Below are positions 52,694 through 60,912 of a DNA stretch of 64,000 nucleotides, piece after piece. The notes beneath the pieces are model-generated. The model made no database searches. It had not been told where the DNA came from and was given only the letters and a program-made list of their open reading frames with translations. Positions within the stretch are counted from its first letter, which is position 1. Each line of letters starts with the position of its first letter. This stretch comes from Thalassocella blandensis (lineage in GTDB: Bacteria > Pseudomonadota > Gammaproteobacteria > Pseudomonadales > Cellvibrionaceae), in the NCBI GenBank assembly GCA_902141825.1, contig CABFPG010000007.1:124001-188000 (forward strand). The letters run 5' to 3'. The translations under genes were made by a program, and so were the position numbers.

Positions 52694-53116
52694 CTATTTT
52701 TTTCCAACATCAAACCCTTTTGCAAGCGCGGCTAAATTTACCTGGCCAAACCGTTTTAGCATCAGGGTTTCCGCTTCGTTCATCACATCTTGCAAGGACT
52801 GGTTCACCGCTTGCTCAATTGGGCATTGTGTATGTTCATCGGTTAAACCAATAGTAAATACACTGCTTTCGCCCAGCGAACGGTGAATATCCAATAAAGT
52901 GATGTCGGCAAGCGGCTTCTTTAGAGACCATCCACCATTGTGCCCTTTTACAGACTCAACAAAGCCTTGCTCTCTTAACGTTGCCATCGTCCGCCTTACT
53001 ACCACCGGATTGGTTCTTAGCATTTTGGCAATAGCTTCCGACGTGACGGGATGTTCAAACATGTTTAAATGAATTAACACGTGTAACACACGTGAGAGGC
53101 GGCTGTCTTTTCTCAT
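52694..53116 (-). CDS. Rrf2-family transcription regulator (redox type)
   Basis: The product is 140 residues. The winged helix at 1-65 includes PVTSEAIAKMLRTNPVVVRRTMATLREQGFVESVKGHNGGW. Only one cysteine (Cys98, in HTQCPIEQAV) is present, so the three-Cys iron-sulfur site of IscR/NsrR is absent; this matches the thiol-sensing YwnA/HypR-like branch. It is divergent from a thioredoxin-reductase-like flavoprotein, a pairing seen often for this branch, and two dyads with a common core lie between the genes. It therefore likely controls both. Confidence 0.92.
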   Translation of the reverse strand: MRKDSRLSRVLHVLIHLNMFEHPVTSEAIAKMLRTNPVVVRRTMATLREQGFVESVKGHNGGWSLKKPLADITLLDIHRSLGESSVFTIGLTDEHTQCPIEQAVNQSLQDVMNEAETLMLKRFGQVNLAALAKGFDVGKK

Positions 53117-53150
53117 ATTTCATCCACGATAAACCGTTAATTCTATCATG

Positions 53151-53175
53151 ATACTTGTAATGTTACATGAAGTAT
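53151..53175. promoter_or_regulatory. Candidate Rrf2 operator 1
   Basis: ATACTTGTAATGTTACATGAAGTAT has dyad character: outer ATACTT/AAGTAT and an inner GTAA-TG-TTAC. The core TGTAATGTTA at 53156-53165 reappears inverted at 53199-53208. It lies 35-60 bases upstream of the Rrf2 start. Confidence 0.6.
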
Positions 53176-53188
53176 GGCATCTTTGATT

Positions 53189-53209
53189 ATGTAACTTTTA
53201 ACATTACAT
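53189..53209. promoter_or_regulatory. Candidate Rrf2 operator 2
   Basis: ATGTAA (53189-53194) and TTACAT (53204-53209) are inverted around 9 bases, and TAACATTACA at 53199-53208 is the reverse complement of the core in operator 1. It ends 28 bases before the flavoprotein start codon. Confidence 0.6.
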
Positions 53210-53236
53210 GAATTTTAAATAATGGTGTGATTTCCA

Positions 53237-54136
53237 ATGACTTACGATGTAATCATAATCGGTGGTAGTTTTGCCGGCATGGCCGCTGCAATGCAATTAG
53301 TCCGAGCTCAACGTCAGGTGCTTATAATTGATGCCAACCATCCACGAAACCGTTTTGCTCACGCATCCCATGGAGTGTTTGGCCTGGATGGAAAAAGCCC
53401 GGCAGAGATACGTGAAATCGGTTTATCACAACTGTTCGCCTATCCCACCTTTCACCTGTGGAATGATGTCGTTGAATCGCTTGAACAGACTGCCGATGGT
53501 TTTATCGTAGCTACGCAACAACAGCAAACAGCACAGGCAAAGAGAATTATTTTAGCCTCTGGCATTCACGATAAACTTCCGGAGATAGAAGGCCTGGCCG
53601 CGTTTTGGGGTAAGAACGTTGTCCACTGTCCTTATTGTCACGGCTATGAGCTTCGCAATAATGTGCTTGGTGTACTTGCAACGAGTGAGATGGCTTTGCA
53701 CCTGGCCGCCATGATTCCAGACTGGGGCAAGGCGGTACTTTTCACCCAGGGGCAGTTTGAACCCGATGCTGAAAGCAGCGCCCATCTACAAGAACGAGAG
53801 GTTGTGATTAAGCGTTCCCCTGTCGTAGAAGTAAGAGGTGATAAAGACATAATGACCCACGTAATCCTGCAAGACGGTGAATGTATGGCGTTAGGTGGAC
53901 TCTTTGTCGGGCCCAAAATTGGAATTCCCTCACCATTAATTCAACATTTAAATCTGGAAATGCAGGAAACGCCTATGGGCGATGTTATCAAAGTCAGTGA
54001 CTTTAAAGAGAGTTCTATCCCAGGGCTTTTTGTTGCGGGCGATTTATCAAACCCCATGCAAAGCGGTACGCTTGCGGTTGCCTCTGGAACAATGGCAGGC
54101 ATCGGGGCTCATCGCTCTTTAGTGTTTGATACGTGA
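53237..54136 (+). CDS. Thioredoxin-reductase-like FAD/NAD(P) oxidoreductase
   Basis: The product is 299 residues. The FAD motif GGSFAGMAAA is near the start, the redox pair Cys131-P-Y-Cys134 is at VHCPYCHGYEL, and the second FAD motif GLFVAGDLS is near the end. The NAD(P)-binding GxGxxA motif is degenerate (GVLATSEMALHLA). Such proteins lack a dedicated thioredoxin partner and may act on small disulfides or as stand-alone redox enzymes. It is controlled in all likelihood by the divergent Rrf2 regulator. Its stop faces the Mo-hydroxylase operon, 88 bases away. Confidence 0.9.
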   Translation: MTYDVIIIGGSFAGMAAAMQLVRAQRQVLIIDANHPRNRFAHASHGVFGLDGKSPAEIREIGLSQLFAYPTFHLWNDVVESLEQTADGFIVATQQQQTAQAKRIILASGIHDKLPEIEGLAAFWGKNVVHCPYCHGYELRNNVLGVLATSEMALHLAAMIPDWGKAVLFTQGQFEPDAESSAHLQEREVVIKRSPVVEVRGDKDIMTHVILQDGECMALGGLFVGPKIGIPSPLIQHLNLEMQETPMGDVIKVSDFKESSIPGLFVAGDLSNPMQSGTLAVASGTMAGIGAHRSLVFDT

Positions 54137-54224
54137 CTATTTAGCATCACCCCTGCCACACAGTATGGCTTCTTTCTTTCACATATTATTTTTTGAATAT
54201 TGTTGGGCTGAAACTAGTTTGACC

Positions 54225-56426
54225 CTAGCCAAACGGCATATGCCGAAGGTGTTCTCCGGTTAACGCGCGAAACGCGTTTGCCACAGCACCACCGGTCATG
54301 GGTACACCTATTTCACCAGCCCCCGAAGGCGCTTCACCAGACTCGACAATATTCACTTTAATTTGCGGAACATCACCAATTCGCATCACCTCATAATCAT
54401 AAAAATTCTGTTGCTCAATCTCCCCATTCACAAAACTGACTCGCTCTCGCATGAGGCCCGAAAGTCCAAAGATGATGCCACCTTCTGTTTGTGCGATATA
54501 ATTATGCGGGTGAATGACTATCCCGGGATCAACCGCCGCCCAGAATTTATGGACCTTAACCTTGCCGGTGTTTGGGTCTCTCGATACTTCCGCGACACCA
54601 GCGCCCAAGGTTGATTTGTATCCCGCAAATGCAAGGCCGTGCGCTCGACCATTGGGGGCATTTCCAAAATCTGACATTTGAGTCACTTCATCTAAAAGTT
54701 TTAGACTGCGCGGACTGTTTTGCAATAATCGTCGACGAAAATCCAAGGGGTTTTGCCCGGCCTTTAACGCGAGCTCATCAATAAAGCATTCGCGTGCGTA
54801 GCAATTAATTCCCCAACCAATCCCACGCCATGCCGATACGCGGGATTGTCTTTTTAGCAGGACATGTTCGGCGAGAAAATCCGGAATATCATATTCGGAA
54901 GATTCCGTCCCCTCCATCACCAGTAGATCTCGCCCCTTGGCATTGGCCCAGCGTTGCGGTGCTGCAAACTCGAATATTGACGGACTGGCGACGCGATGTC
55001 GCATGGCTTTCACCCGCCCCTCTTTATCCAAGGTTGCCGATAAATGGTGTGCCGTTGCGGGTCTTAACCAGCCGTTTTTCACATCATCTTCACGCGTCCA
55101 CATCAGTTTTACAGGACGTTTTACTGCGCGGGAAATGTGTATTGCGTCCACCAGTAAATCGCGCGCGAAAAACGTTCTGCGACCAAAGGCACCACCCATT
55201 TGCATAGCGTGAAATCGTATTCGATCCGGCGTAGTTTGAAGCGCTTGTGCAGCGGCACCTATCGACAGCGTTTGGCTTTGAGTCCCAAGCCAGACCTCCG
55301 CTCCTTTTTCATCTTCATCAACATTTGCCACCGCACACAAAGGTTCCATTTGCGCGTGGTAAACGTGTTCTGTCGTGTATGTTGCGTACACCACATTTTC
55401 AGCATCGGCGTGTAATGCGGCTACTGCGTTTCCTCGATTTTCCCAAGCCGTGGCTGTCAGATTCAGATCTTTGGCCGCTAGCTCAGTATCAGCAAGTTCC
55501 TGCTGGCTGTTCACACCTCGAAACGGTGAAGTCTGCGACCAGGTTATCTGGAGTTTATTGCGCGCTTCAATTGCGGCTTCGAATGTAGTTGCGACCACCG
55601 CAACGCTGTTTTTCAGCGGGAGGATGTCAATAATCCCTTTAATTCTACGTGCTTCACCATCCTCTATTTGCAGTGGCGTTTCTCCTTCTACTGGTGCTAA
55701 GGCTTGTGTGGCATACACCATATCTGCAACGCGTACGTCTATGGAATAAACGGTTTCACCAAGCGTTTTGGCCGGTATATCCAAACGATTTTGGTCTCGC
55801 CCTATAATGCGCCATTCTTCTCTGGGCTTTAAATCAGCCTCGGTGATAGCCGGCACGTTCGTTACCATTGAACCAGCGTTTGCAATAGCGGCGTATGTCA
55901 GTCGCTGTCCACTGCGCGGATGTATAACTTCGCTTTTTTCGGTCACCAGGTCTGTTACCGGCACGCCCATCACTGTTGCCGCGGTATACAGTAATATACG
56001 ACGAACATTCGCCCCAGCCATTCTTAATTTCGTAAAATACCCTTCAATGGATGAGCTGCCGGCTGTAAACAGAATGCCACCTGTATGAGGGTTTCCAAAA
56101 GTTTCGAGCGGTCCCTGGTCAATCTGCCTGGCGATGACTTTGGACCAGTCTGCATCCAGTTCTTCAGCGAATATCATCGGCTGTGATGTCATAATCCCTT
56201 GCCCCATTTCCGTCGACGGAAAGTGAATAGTCACCACGTTATTGGAATCAATCGACACCCAGGCATCCACTTTAATAGAACGCAACGTTTCTGGTTCGAT
56301 CGTCTCCCTAGACTTTGCCGGATCATTTCGCAATACGGTTACAGCGCCCGTAGCTAACACAGCAAATGCGACTGCGCTTGAACCCAAAATAAATTTGCGG
56401 CGAGATGCATCGAAGTTTTTATCCAT
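54225..56426 (-). CDS. Molybdopterin-binding subunit of a xanthine-dehydrogenase-family hydroxylase (IorB-like)
   Basis: The product is 733 residues. The N-terminus has a twin-arginine signal (A-S-R9-R10-K-F-I-L), so the folded complex is exported to the periplasm. The Mo-cofactor region includes GTQSQTLSIGAAAQAL, GAFGRR and the C-terminal GEIGVPMTGGAVANAF (with the Glu that in this family acts as base). Membrane anchoring is not predicted beyond the signal. Together with the 2Fe-2S subunit (8-base overlap) and a cytochrome c it forms an oxidising enzyme of the isoquinoline/aldehyde oxidoreductase type; the substrate is not shown. Its stop faces the flavoprotein gene. Confidence 0.93.
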   Translation of the reverse strand: MDKNFDASRRKFILGSSAVAFAVLATGAVTVLRNDPAKSRETIEPETLRSIKVDAWVSIDSNNVVTIHFPSTEMGQGIMTSQPMIFAEELDADWSKVIARQIDQGPLETFGNPHTGGILFTAGSSSIEGYFTKLRMAGANVRRILLYTAATVMGVPVTDLVTEKSEVIHPRSGQRLTYAAIANAGSMVTNVPAITEADLKPREEWRIIGRDQNRLDIPAKTLGETVYSIDVRVADMVYATQALAPVEGETPLQIEDGEARRIKGIIDILPLKNSVAVVATTFEAAIEARNKLQITWSQTSPFRGVNSQQELADTELAAKDLNLTATAWENRGNAVAALHADAENVVYATYTTEHVYHAQMEPLCAVANVDEDEKGAEVWLGTQSQTLSIGAAAQALQTTPDRIRFHAMQMGGAFGRRTFFARDLLVDAIHISRAVKRPVKLMWTREDDVKNGWLRPATAHHLSATLDKEGRVKAMRHRVASPSIFEFAAPQRWANAKGRDLLVMEGTESSEYDIPDFLAEHVLLKRQSRVSAWRGIGWGINCYARECFIDELALKAGQNPLDFRRRLLQNSPRSLKLLDEVTQMSDFGNAPNGRAHGLAFAGYKSTLGAGVAEVSRDPNTGKVKVHKFWAAVDPGIVIHPHNYIAQTEGGIIFGLSGLMRERVSFVNGEIEQQNFYDYEVMRIGDVPQIKVNIVESGEAPSGAGEIGVPMTGGAVANAFRALTGEHLRHMPFG

Positions 56427-56880
56427 GGTGATCCTCCTTCACTGCCCGTTCAATGGCACGAACAATTCGCGGATAACTTCCACAACGACAGATATTGGCC
56501 GACATTCCGTCTATGATTTCCTCTCTTGTTGGCTTTGGGTTATCCGCAATTAAAGCAGCCGCTCGCATAATCTGGCCCGACTGACAGTAACCGCACTGAG
56601 GTGTTTGCTCTTCAATCCAGGCCAGCTGTAAAGGATGCGTTCCGTCCTCAGATAGTCCTTCGATGGTGGTAATTGTGGTATTAGCTGCATCCGCCGCCAT
56701 GATCTGGCAGGCAAAATTCGCCACCCCATCGATATGAACAGTACAGGCACCACACATTCCTGCCCCACAACCGTATTTCGTACCCGTTAAACCTAGATGT
56801 TCACGTAAGACCCACAGCAGGCTCACGTCAGAGCTCGCTTCTATGGTTACCACCTGACCATTCACATTGAGTGTCAACAT
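56419..56880 (-). CDS. 2Fe-2S subunit of the Mo-hydroxylase (IorA-like)
   Basis: The product is 153 residues with two [2Fe-2S] clusters: plant-ferredoxin-type ligands Cys38, Cys43, Cys46, Cys58 (YGCGAGMCGACTVHI ... FACQ) and the second domain's Cys96, Cys99, Cys131, Cys133 (QCGYCQSG and NICRCG). It carries electrons from the Mo centre. No own signal peptide is present, as expected for co-export with the twin-arginine partner, whose start overlaps its end by 8 bases. It lies 16 bases downstream of the cytochrome c gene. Confidence 0.95.
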   Translation of the reverse strand: MLTLNVNGQVVTIEASSDVSLLWVLREHLGLTGTKYGCGAGMCGACTVHIDGVANFACQIMAADAANTTITTIEGLSEDGTHPLQLAWIEEQTPQCGYCQSGQIMRAAALIADNPKPTREEIIDGMSANICRCGSYPRIVRAIERAVKEDHHG

Positions 56881-56896
56881 TAAACCTCCCGACCGG

Positions 56897-57298
56897 TTAA
56901 GGCGTAGCCGCCTTATTAGATAAGTTCTGAGTAGATGTATTTTGTGTAGCTAAATACTGAATAATGGCTGAGCGCTGCTGAGGTTGAGTAATGCGTACCA
57001 TCATTCGCGTACCAGGAACCAACTTACTTGGATCAGCTAAAAATGCATCCAGGGTTTTTTCATCCCATACCAAACCAGATTGCTTCAAGGCTTCGCTATA
57101 ACGCGCTTTGTCGTAACGAGCCGAGGACTGGTTCATTACACCGGCCAGGGATGGACCTGCAAGGTGTTTGCCCTGCTCCAAGGAATGACACATAGCGCAG
57201 CGTTGTTTAAACAAGCGCTCTCCTTCGGCTGTTTGAGCATGAGTGGTGTTGACGGTGCTAACCAACGGCAGCAGTAAAATACGTAACAGGGTTTTCAT
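56897..57298 (-). CDS. Periplasmic cytochrome c, electron acceptor of the Mo-hydroxylase
   Basis: The product is 133 residues. A signal peptide (1-21) precedes a class I cytochrome c with the heme motif Cys34-A-M-Cys37-His38 and a later Met (99 or 100, GTRMMVRI) as sixth ligand. The C-terminal 15 residues are Ala/Asn/Thr/Gln-rich. It is first in the operon with the 2Fe-2S and Mo subunits and should pass their electrons to the respiratory chain. A LysR-type gene is divergent, 209 bases away. Confidence 0.93.
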   Translation of the reverse strand: MKTLLRILLLPLVSTVNTTHAQTAEGERLFKQRCAMCHSLEQGKHLAGPSLAGVMNQSSARYDKARYSEALKQSGLVWDEKTLDAFLADPSKLVPGTRMMVRITQPQQRSAIIQYLATQNTSTQNLSNKAATP

Positions 57299-57340
57299 TC
57301 TCAGCTCCAGTGAAGAACAGGTGAATTAACAGGAGTGCAT

Positions 57341-57385
57341 AACGCCAAGCGCTTAACACCAAGTGCCTGGCAAGAAGTGCCTAAG
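57341..57385. repeat. Degenerate tandem repeat, about 3 x 15 bp
   Basis: AACGCCAAGCGCTT (57341-57354), AACACCAAGTGCCTGG (57355-57370) and CAAGAAGTGCCTAAG (57371-57385) share the core CCAAG-x-GC. It lies between the divergent cytochrome c and LysR genes, in their promoter region. Confidence 0.55.
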
Positions 57386-57507
57386 CTTATAAAATTCAGG
57401 TAATTTCGATAATTCCCAATATTCTTCTTGAATAGATAAGTAATGCTTACCAATGAAAGTGCTAAGATGACTTAACAAGAATCATGCGAGACAGGAAATG
57501 CAGTCCT

Positions 57508-58413
57508 ATGGTGAGGCGTGTTAACTACAGCGACCTTGAGGCTTTCATCACCATTGCGCGTACGCGAAGTTTTCGAAAGGCAGCAACCGAAAGAGGCGTT
57601 TCTGGCCCGGCCATGAGCCAGGCACTTCGAAACCTTGAAGAACAGCTGGGTGTTCGTCTTCTTAACCGAACAACGCGAAGTATTGCGCTTACAGAAGCCG
57701 GAGAAGCCCTATTGGCAAGGGCCAGCCATGCATTTGAAGATATTGGTGATGCGCTGGAGCATGTACAGTCTCTTCAGGGGGAAGTCGCTGGACGAATCCG
57801 AATAAACGCTCCAGCTCCGGCAACCCGATTTATCTTGGCGCCTCTGGTGGAAGATTTTATCAAGCAGCACCCCGCGGTTTCCTTCGAACTCATTTCCGAC
57901 GCAAGTTTTGTTGATGTGGTTGGTGAGGGGTTTGATGCCGGTGTTCGTTTTGCCTGCGATATTCCAAAAGACATGATCGCCATTCCCATCGGAGCCCCGC
58001 TGCACTTTGTTATTCTTGGTTCTCCGTCCTATTTCGAACAACATGGAGTACCCCAGCACCCTCTGGATATTATGGAGCACGAATGTATATTGTTTCGTTT
58101 CCCCGGTGGTAGTTTGTATGAATGGACTTTTTCTAAAGGCAAGGAAGAATATGAATTTATTCCAGAAGGACGTTACACCTTAAATGACTCCCACGTCATG
58201 ATTAGCGCAGCCTGCGCGGGTGTCGGTTTAATTCGTGCTTTAGTCGATTATGCACAGGAAGAAATTCATACAGGCAAACTCGTTCAAGTGTTAAACGAGT
58301 GGACACCAGCTGTTGATCAATGGTCTCTTTATGTTCCCAGTCGAAAACAAATGCCCGCCGCTTTACGTGCTTTTATTGATTTCATAAAAAGCCGGAATGG
58401 TGTTGGTGTTTAG
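57508..58413 (+). CDS. LysR-family transcription regulator
   Basis: The product is 301 residues from ATG 57508; an ATG eight codons upstream at 57484 lacks a ribosome site, whereas AGGAAA precedes 57508. The N-terminal winged helix (YSDLEAFITIARTRSFRKAATERGVSGPAMSQALRNLEEQLGVRLLNRTTR) is typical, as is the two-lobe inducer domain with 'AGRIRINAPAPATR'. It probably controls the divergent cytochrome c/Mo-hydroxylase operon. The last codons overlap a 14-base tandem duplication (58399-58426) that begins within the gene and continues past the stop. Confidence 0.92.
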   Translation: MVRRVNYSDLEAFITIARTRSFRKAATERGVSGPAMSQALRNLEEQLGVRLLNRTTRSIALTEAGEALLARASHAFEDIGDALEHVQSLQGEVAGRIRINAPAPATRFILAPLVEDFIKQHPAVSFELISDASFVDVVGEGFDAGVRFACDIPKDMIAIPIGAPLHFVILGSPSYFEQHGVPQHPLDIMEHECILFRFPGGSLYEWTFSKGKEEYEFIPEGRYTLNDSHVMISAACAGVGLIRALVDYAQEEIHTGKLVQVLNEWTPAVDQWSLYVPSRKQMPAALRAFIDFIKSRNGVGV

Positions 58414-58426
58414 GTGTTGGTGTTTA
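58399..58426. repeat. Exact tandem duplication, 2 x 14 bp, spanning a stop codon
   Basis: GGTGTTGGTGTTTA occurs twice in a row at 58399-58412 and 58413-58426 with no mismatch. The first copy includes most of the LysR stop codon (58411-58413). Confidence 0.9.
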
Positions 58427-58620
58427 GTTTTTACCGTTACAAGAAAATAAATATAGCGTAACAATTTTTGAAGAGGTTTATACAAGCAGAATGCTGAAAA
58501 ATATCTCTAGTGGAAATTCTTCTTTTAGCGAGAGTTTCTTATAAATTTAGGAAACCGAGTTTATTCACGGTGCTTAAACAGATTTTCAATTTCACACTCC
58601 CAGCCGCTGTTTTATGCCGA

Positions 58621-59391
58621 TTATTCCGCTATTTCTGTTTTCAGACCGTAAAATCTGACACTATATCGCCAAAATTTAAGTCCATAGTGACTATTCGGCC
58701 ATCTGCATGGTTTATCTGTAAACCGAATATTTACACTAGTTGTCCCCGGAAAACGGAGAGTCTTCACAGGACTTTTGTTATGAAGCTTAGGATCGGCATG
58801 CAGATTTACCGATAACGTATTAGACAAAGTAGTAATAATAATTATCCACTCATTGTACAAATGAATTGCATCAATATCCTCAGAATTATTGTCGTTTATC
58901 TGCAGGTTAATACCATCACCTTTAATCAAAAAGTATTTTGTAGCATCGTATAGTTCAACACCCGCCACTACACCCTTGGAGGAAATCGCTACAGGTTTTA
59001 TATTCCCAATCTCGTTTCGTTTATAGGGCCTACGTTCTTTTAATAATAAATCAGGGAGCATATAGGACCAGACTGATAATTTATCAGCATTTTCAAAGTA
59101 AAAGGCAAAGCTCTGTTGTGTTCGACTGATGCGTAAGATTGGGCTGCTAAAATCGCTAACGCTCCATAAGATAGTTTGTTCATCGCACAGCGTATCAAGA
59201 ATCCAAATTGCTTCGCCATATGAGACAATCCAACGTAGTCCGTCATAATTATCTGCCCAACAATCAATTTTTATATCGAGCCAATGTTTTGTACTTAGCT
59301 TAACGAAGTCGAATTGGTGAACTACCTTGTATCCCTCGCGTTTTCCAATAAGTAGGGCTTGAGTCCCATAATCATGGATGACTATCTGAAG
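58621..59391 (-). pseudogene. 5'-truncated remnant, beta-propeller-like
   Basis: A minus-strand frame of 256 codons (59391 to the stop at 58621) reads like a real protein (for example RWIVSYGEAIWILDTLCDEQ and FAFYFENADKLSVWSYMLP) but has no ATG, GTG or TTG before the internal Met at 59061, and is preceded by in-frame TAG and TGA codons. The upstream bases continue a plausible protein in a shifted frame (VPSVISEIFELFISFR), which indicates a frameshift near 59390. Repeated Trp/Tyr-rich strands suggest a beta-propeller-like protein. Only the segment from 59061 could be translated as such. AT-rich like its surroundings. Confidence 0.65.
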
Positions 59392-59489
59392 CTAATAAAT
59401 AATTCAAAGATTTCACTGATAACACTCGGTACAACAAATCCACGTACGCCAAAATTAGATCATAATGCGCTAGATTTCGTAACATTTAT

Positions 59490-60671
59490 CTAAGAGATCA
59501 ATTCTTCACTAGGGCCAAAAAATTCATAATGGACTTGGTTCTTAGGAAAATTCAACTGCTCAGCTATTTTTGACGCTGCTATCATAAATGGCTTTGGACC
59601 TAGAAAGTAAAATTCTACGTCTAAATTCTGGGGCAGTAGAGCCACAACCATTTCTTTGTTGATATATCCCTTTGCGTGAGAATCGCACATGGGGCTTGGC
59701 TCACTATAAACATAAAACGGAAAAACATTATCAAATTCTTTCGATAGTTGATCCACGTGAGTTCGGAAAGCATGCACATGCGAGTTTAAAGCTGCATGAA
59801 TGAAGTAGATCTGACGCCCAGAACCTACCTCCTCATTAAGCATACTAATCGCTGGTGTAATACCTACACCACCAGTTAATAAAACTAAAGGTCGACCGTT
59901 TTTACGAAGAACGAAATCTCCACATGGAGGTCTTAGTTTTACACAATCCCCAATCTGCAAATGATCATAAAGATAATTAGATACAGAACCTTGAGGTTCT
60001 CGTTTCACACTAATTCTTAGATCTTTTTTTCCGGGTGCGTCAGACAAGCTGTAATTACGTCGCATCGGCGCACCATTAACATCGTCCAAAACCAAAGTGA
60101 TAAATTGTCCTGCTTCAAAAATAGGCACTCCCATATTATCAGTCGGCTCGAAATAATAAGAAGTAATGATAGAACTTTCGTCAACTCGATTAACTAATGT
60201 GAACTCACGTTCTCCCCTCCAACCACCAGGTGAACTTTCGTTAGCTTTGTAAACAGACTCTTCAGCATCGATCAAAATTTCTGCCAACTGACTATATGCC
60301 AGAGACCAAGCGTTAAGAACTTCTTCAGTAGCTCCTCCACCCAAGACTTCTTTAATTGCTTGTATAAGGCATGCGCCAACCACATCATAGTGAGCAGGAA
60401 GTATCCCTAGAGAAGTATGTTTATGGACGATCTTTTTGACAGCTTCCGACAAGTTACCGAGTTGGTCAATGTTTGCTCCATAAGCGACTACAGCATTCGC
60501 CAATGCTTTTGGTTGAGTACCTTTCCCTTGATTAGTTTGGTTAAAATAAGGGATAACTTCTGGATGCAGATCAAATAGTAACGGATAGAAGTGCTCTGTA
60601 ATAGCATTAGCATGGACTTCTAGCACAGGAACAGTGGATTTTATGATTTCGATAGTTTTTGAATCTAACAT
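59490..60671 (-). CDS. hmp: Flavohemoglobin, nitric oxide dioxygenase
   Basis: The product is 393 residues and follows E. coli Hmp along the whole length. It converts NO and O2 to nitrate using NAD(P)H. The globin domain (1-140) has the distal Tyr in AITEHFYPLLF and the proximal His in IVHKHTSLGILPAHY; the FAD domain has RRNYSLSDAP, and the NAD domain GGVGITPAISML and FFGP at the end. ATG 60671 is chosen over an in-frame start at 60695 because GGAG lies eight bases upstream and MLDSKTIE matches the family start. The gene is AT-rich compared with the rest of the window. A nirC pseudogene lies upstream. Confidence 0.96.
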   Translation of the reverse strand: MLDSKTIEIIKSTVPVLEVHANAITEHFYPLLFDLHPEVIPYFNQTNQGKGTQPKALANAVVAYGANIDQLGNLSEAVKKIVHKHTSLGILPAHYDVVGACLIQAIKEVLGGGATEEVLNAWSLAYSQLAEILIDAEESVYKANESSPGGWRGEREFTLVNRVDESSIITSYYFEPTDNMGVPIFEAGQFITLVLDDVNGAPMRRNYSLSDAPGKKDLRISVKREPQGSVSNYLYDHLQIGDCVKLRPPCGDFVLRKNGRPLVLLTGGVGITPAISMLNEEVGSGRQIYFIHAALNSHVHAFRTHVDQLSKEFDNVFPFYVYSEPSPMCDSHAKGYINKEMVVALLPQNLDVEFYFLGPKPFMIAASKIAEQLNFPKNQVHYEFFGPSEELIS

Positions 60672-60783
60672 TTTAATACTCCAACTAGGACTCACCGATC
60701 GATTTTTAAGTGTTAATAAAGCACACGGTTAACGATTTCACATATGGATTTTGTTTCAAGTATGCGTCTTAAATAACTAGAAA

Positions 60784-60827
60784 GGTTTAAGATCTAAGAT
60801 CCATAGCTTAGTGATCTTTCTCAAACC
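60784..60827 (-). promoter_or_regulatory. Bulged inverted repeat upstream of hmp
   Basis: GGTTT-AAGATC-TAAG (60784-60798) pairs with CTTA-GATCTT-AAACC (60807-60827) with bulges of 2 and 4 bases and an 8-base loop. It lies about 115 bases before the hmp ATG and 85 bases past the end of the nirC remnant. It could be a nitric-oxide-responsive operator or a terminator. No exact NsrR palindrome was seen. Confidence 0.45.
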
Positions 60828-60912
60828 GAAAAATTTACAATTGATGACTTAAGGATATTTACTACTCCCGACTACAGGATTAAACTTCGATAAGTCAGTC
60901 ATATACCAATAA

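Noticed and set aside
59040-59267. Open frame of 75 codons with an ATG on the minus strand.
   Set aside because: It lies out of frame inside the longer propeller-like remnant 58621-59391, whose translation is more protein-like.
60672-60783. NsrR site upstream of hmp.
   Set aside because: No AAGATGCA-type palindrome is present; only partial half-sites were seen.
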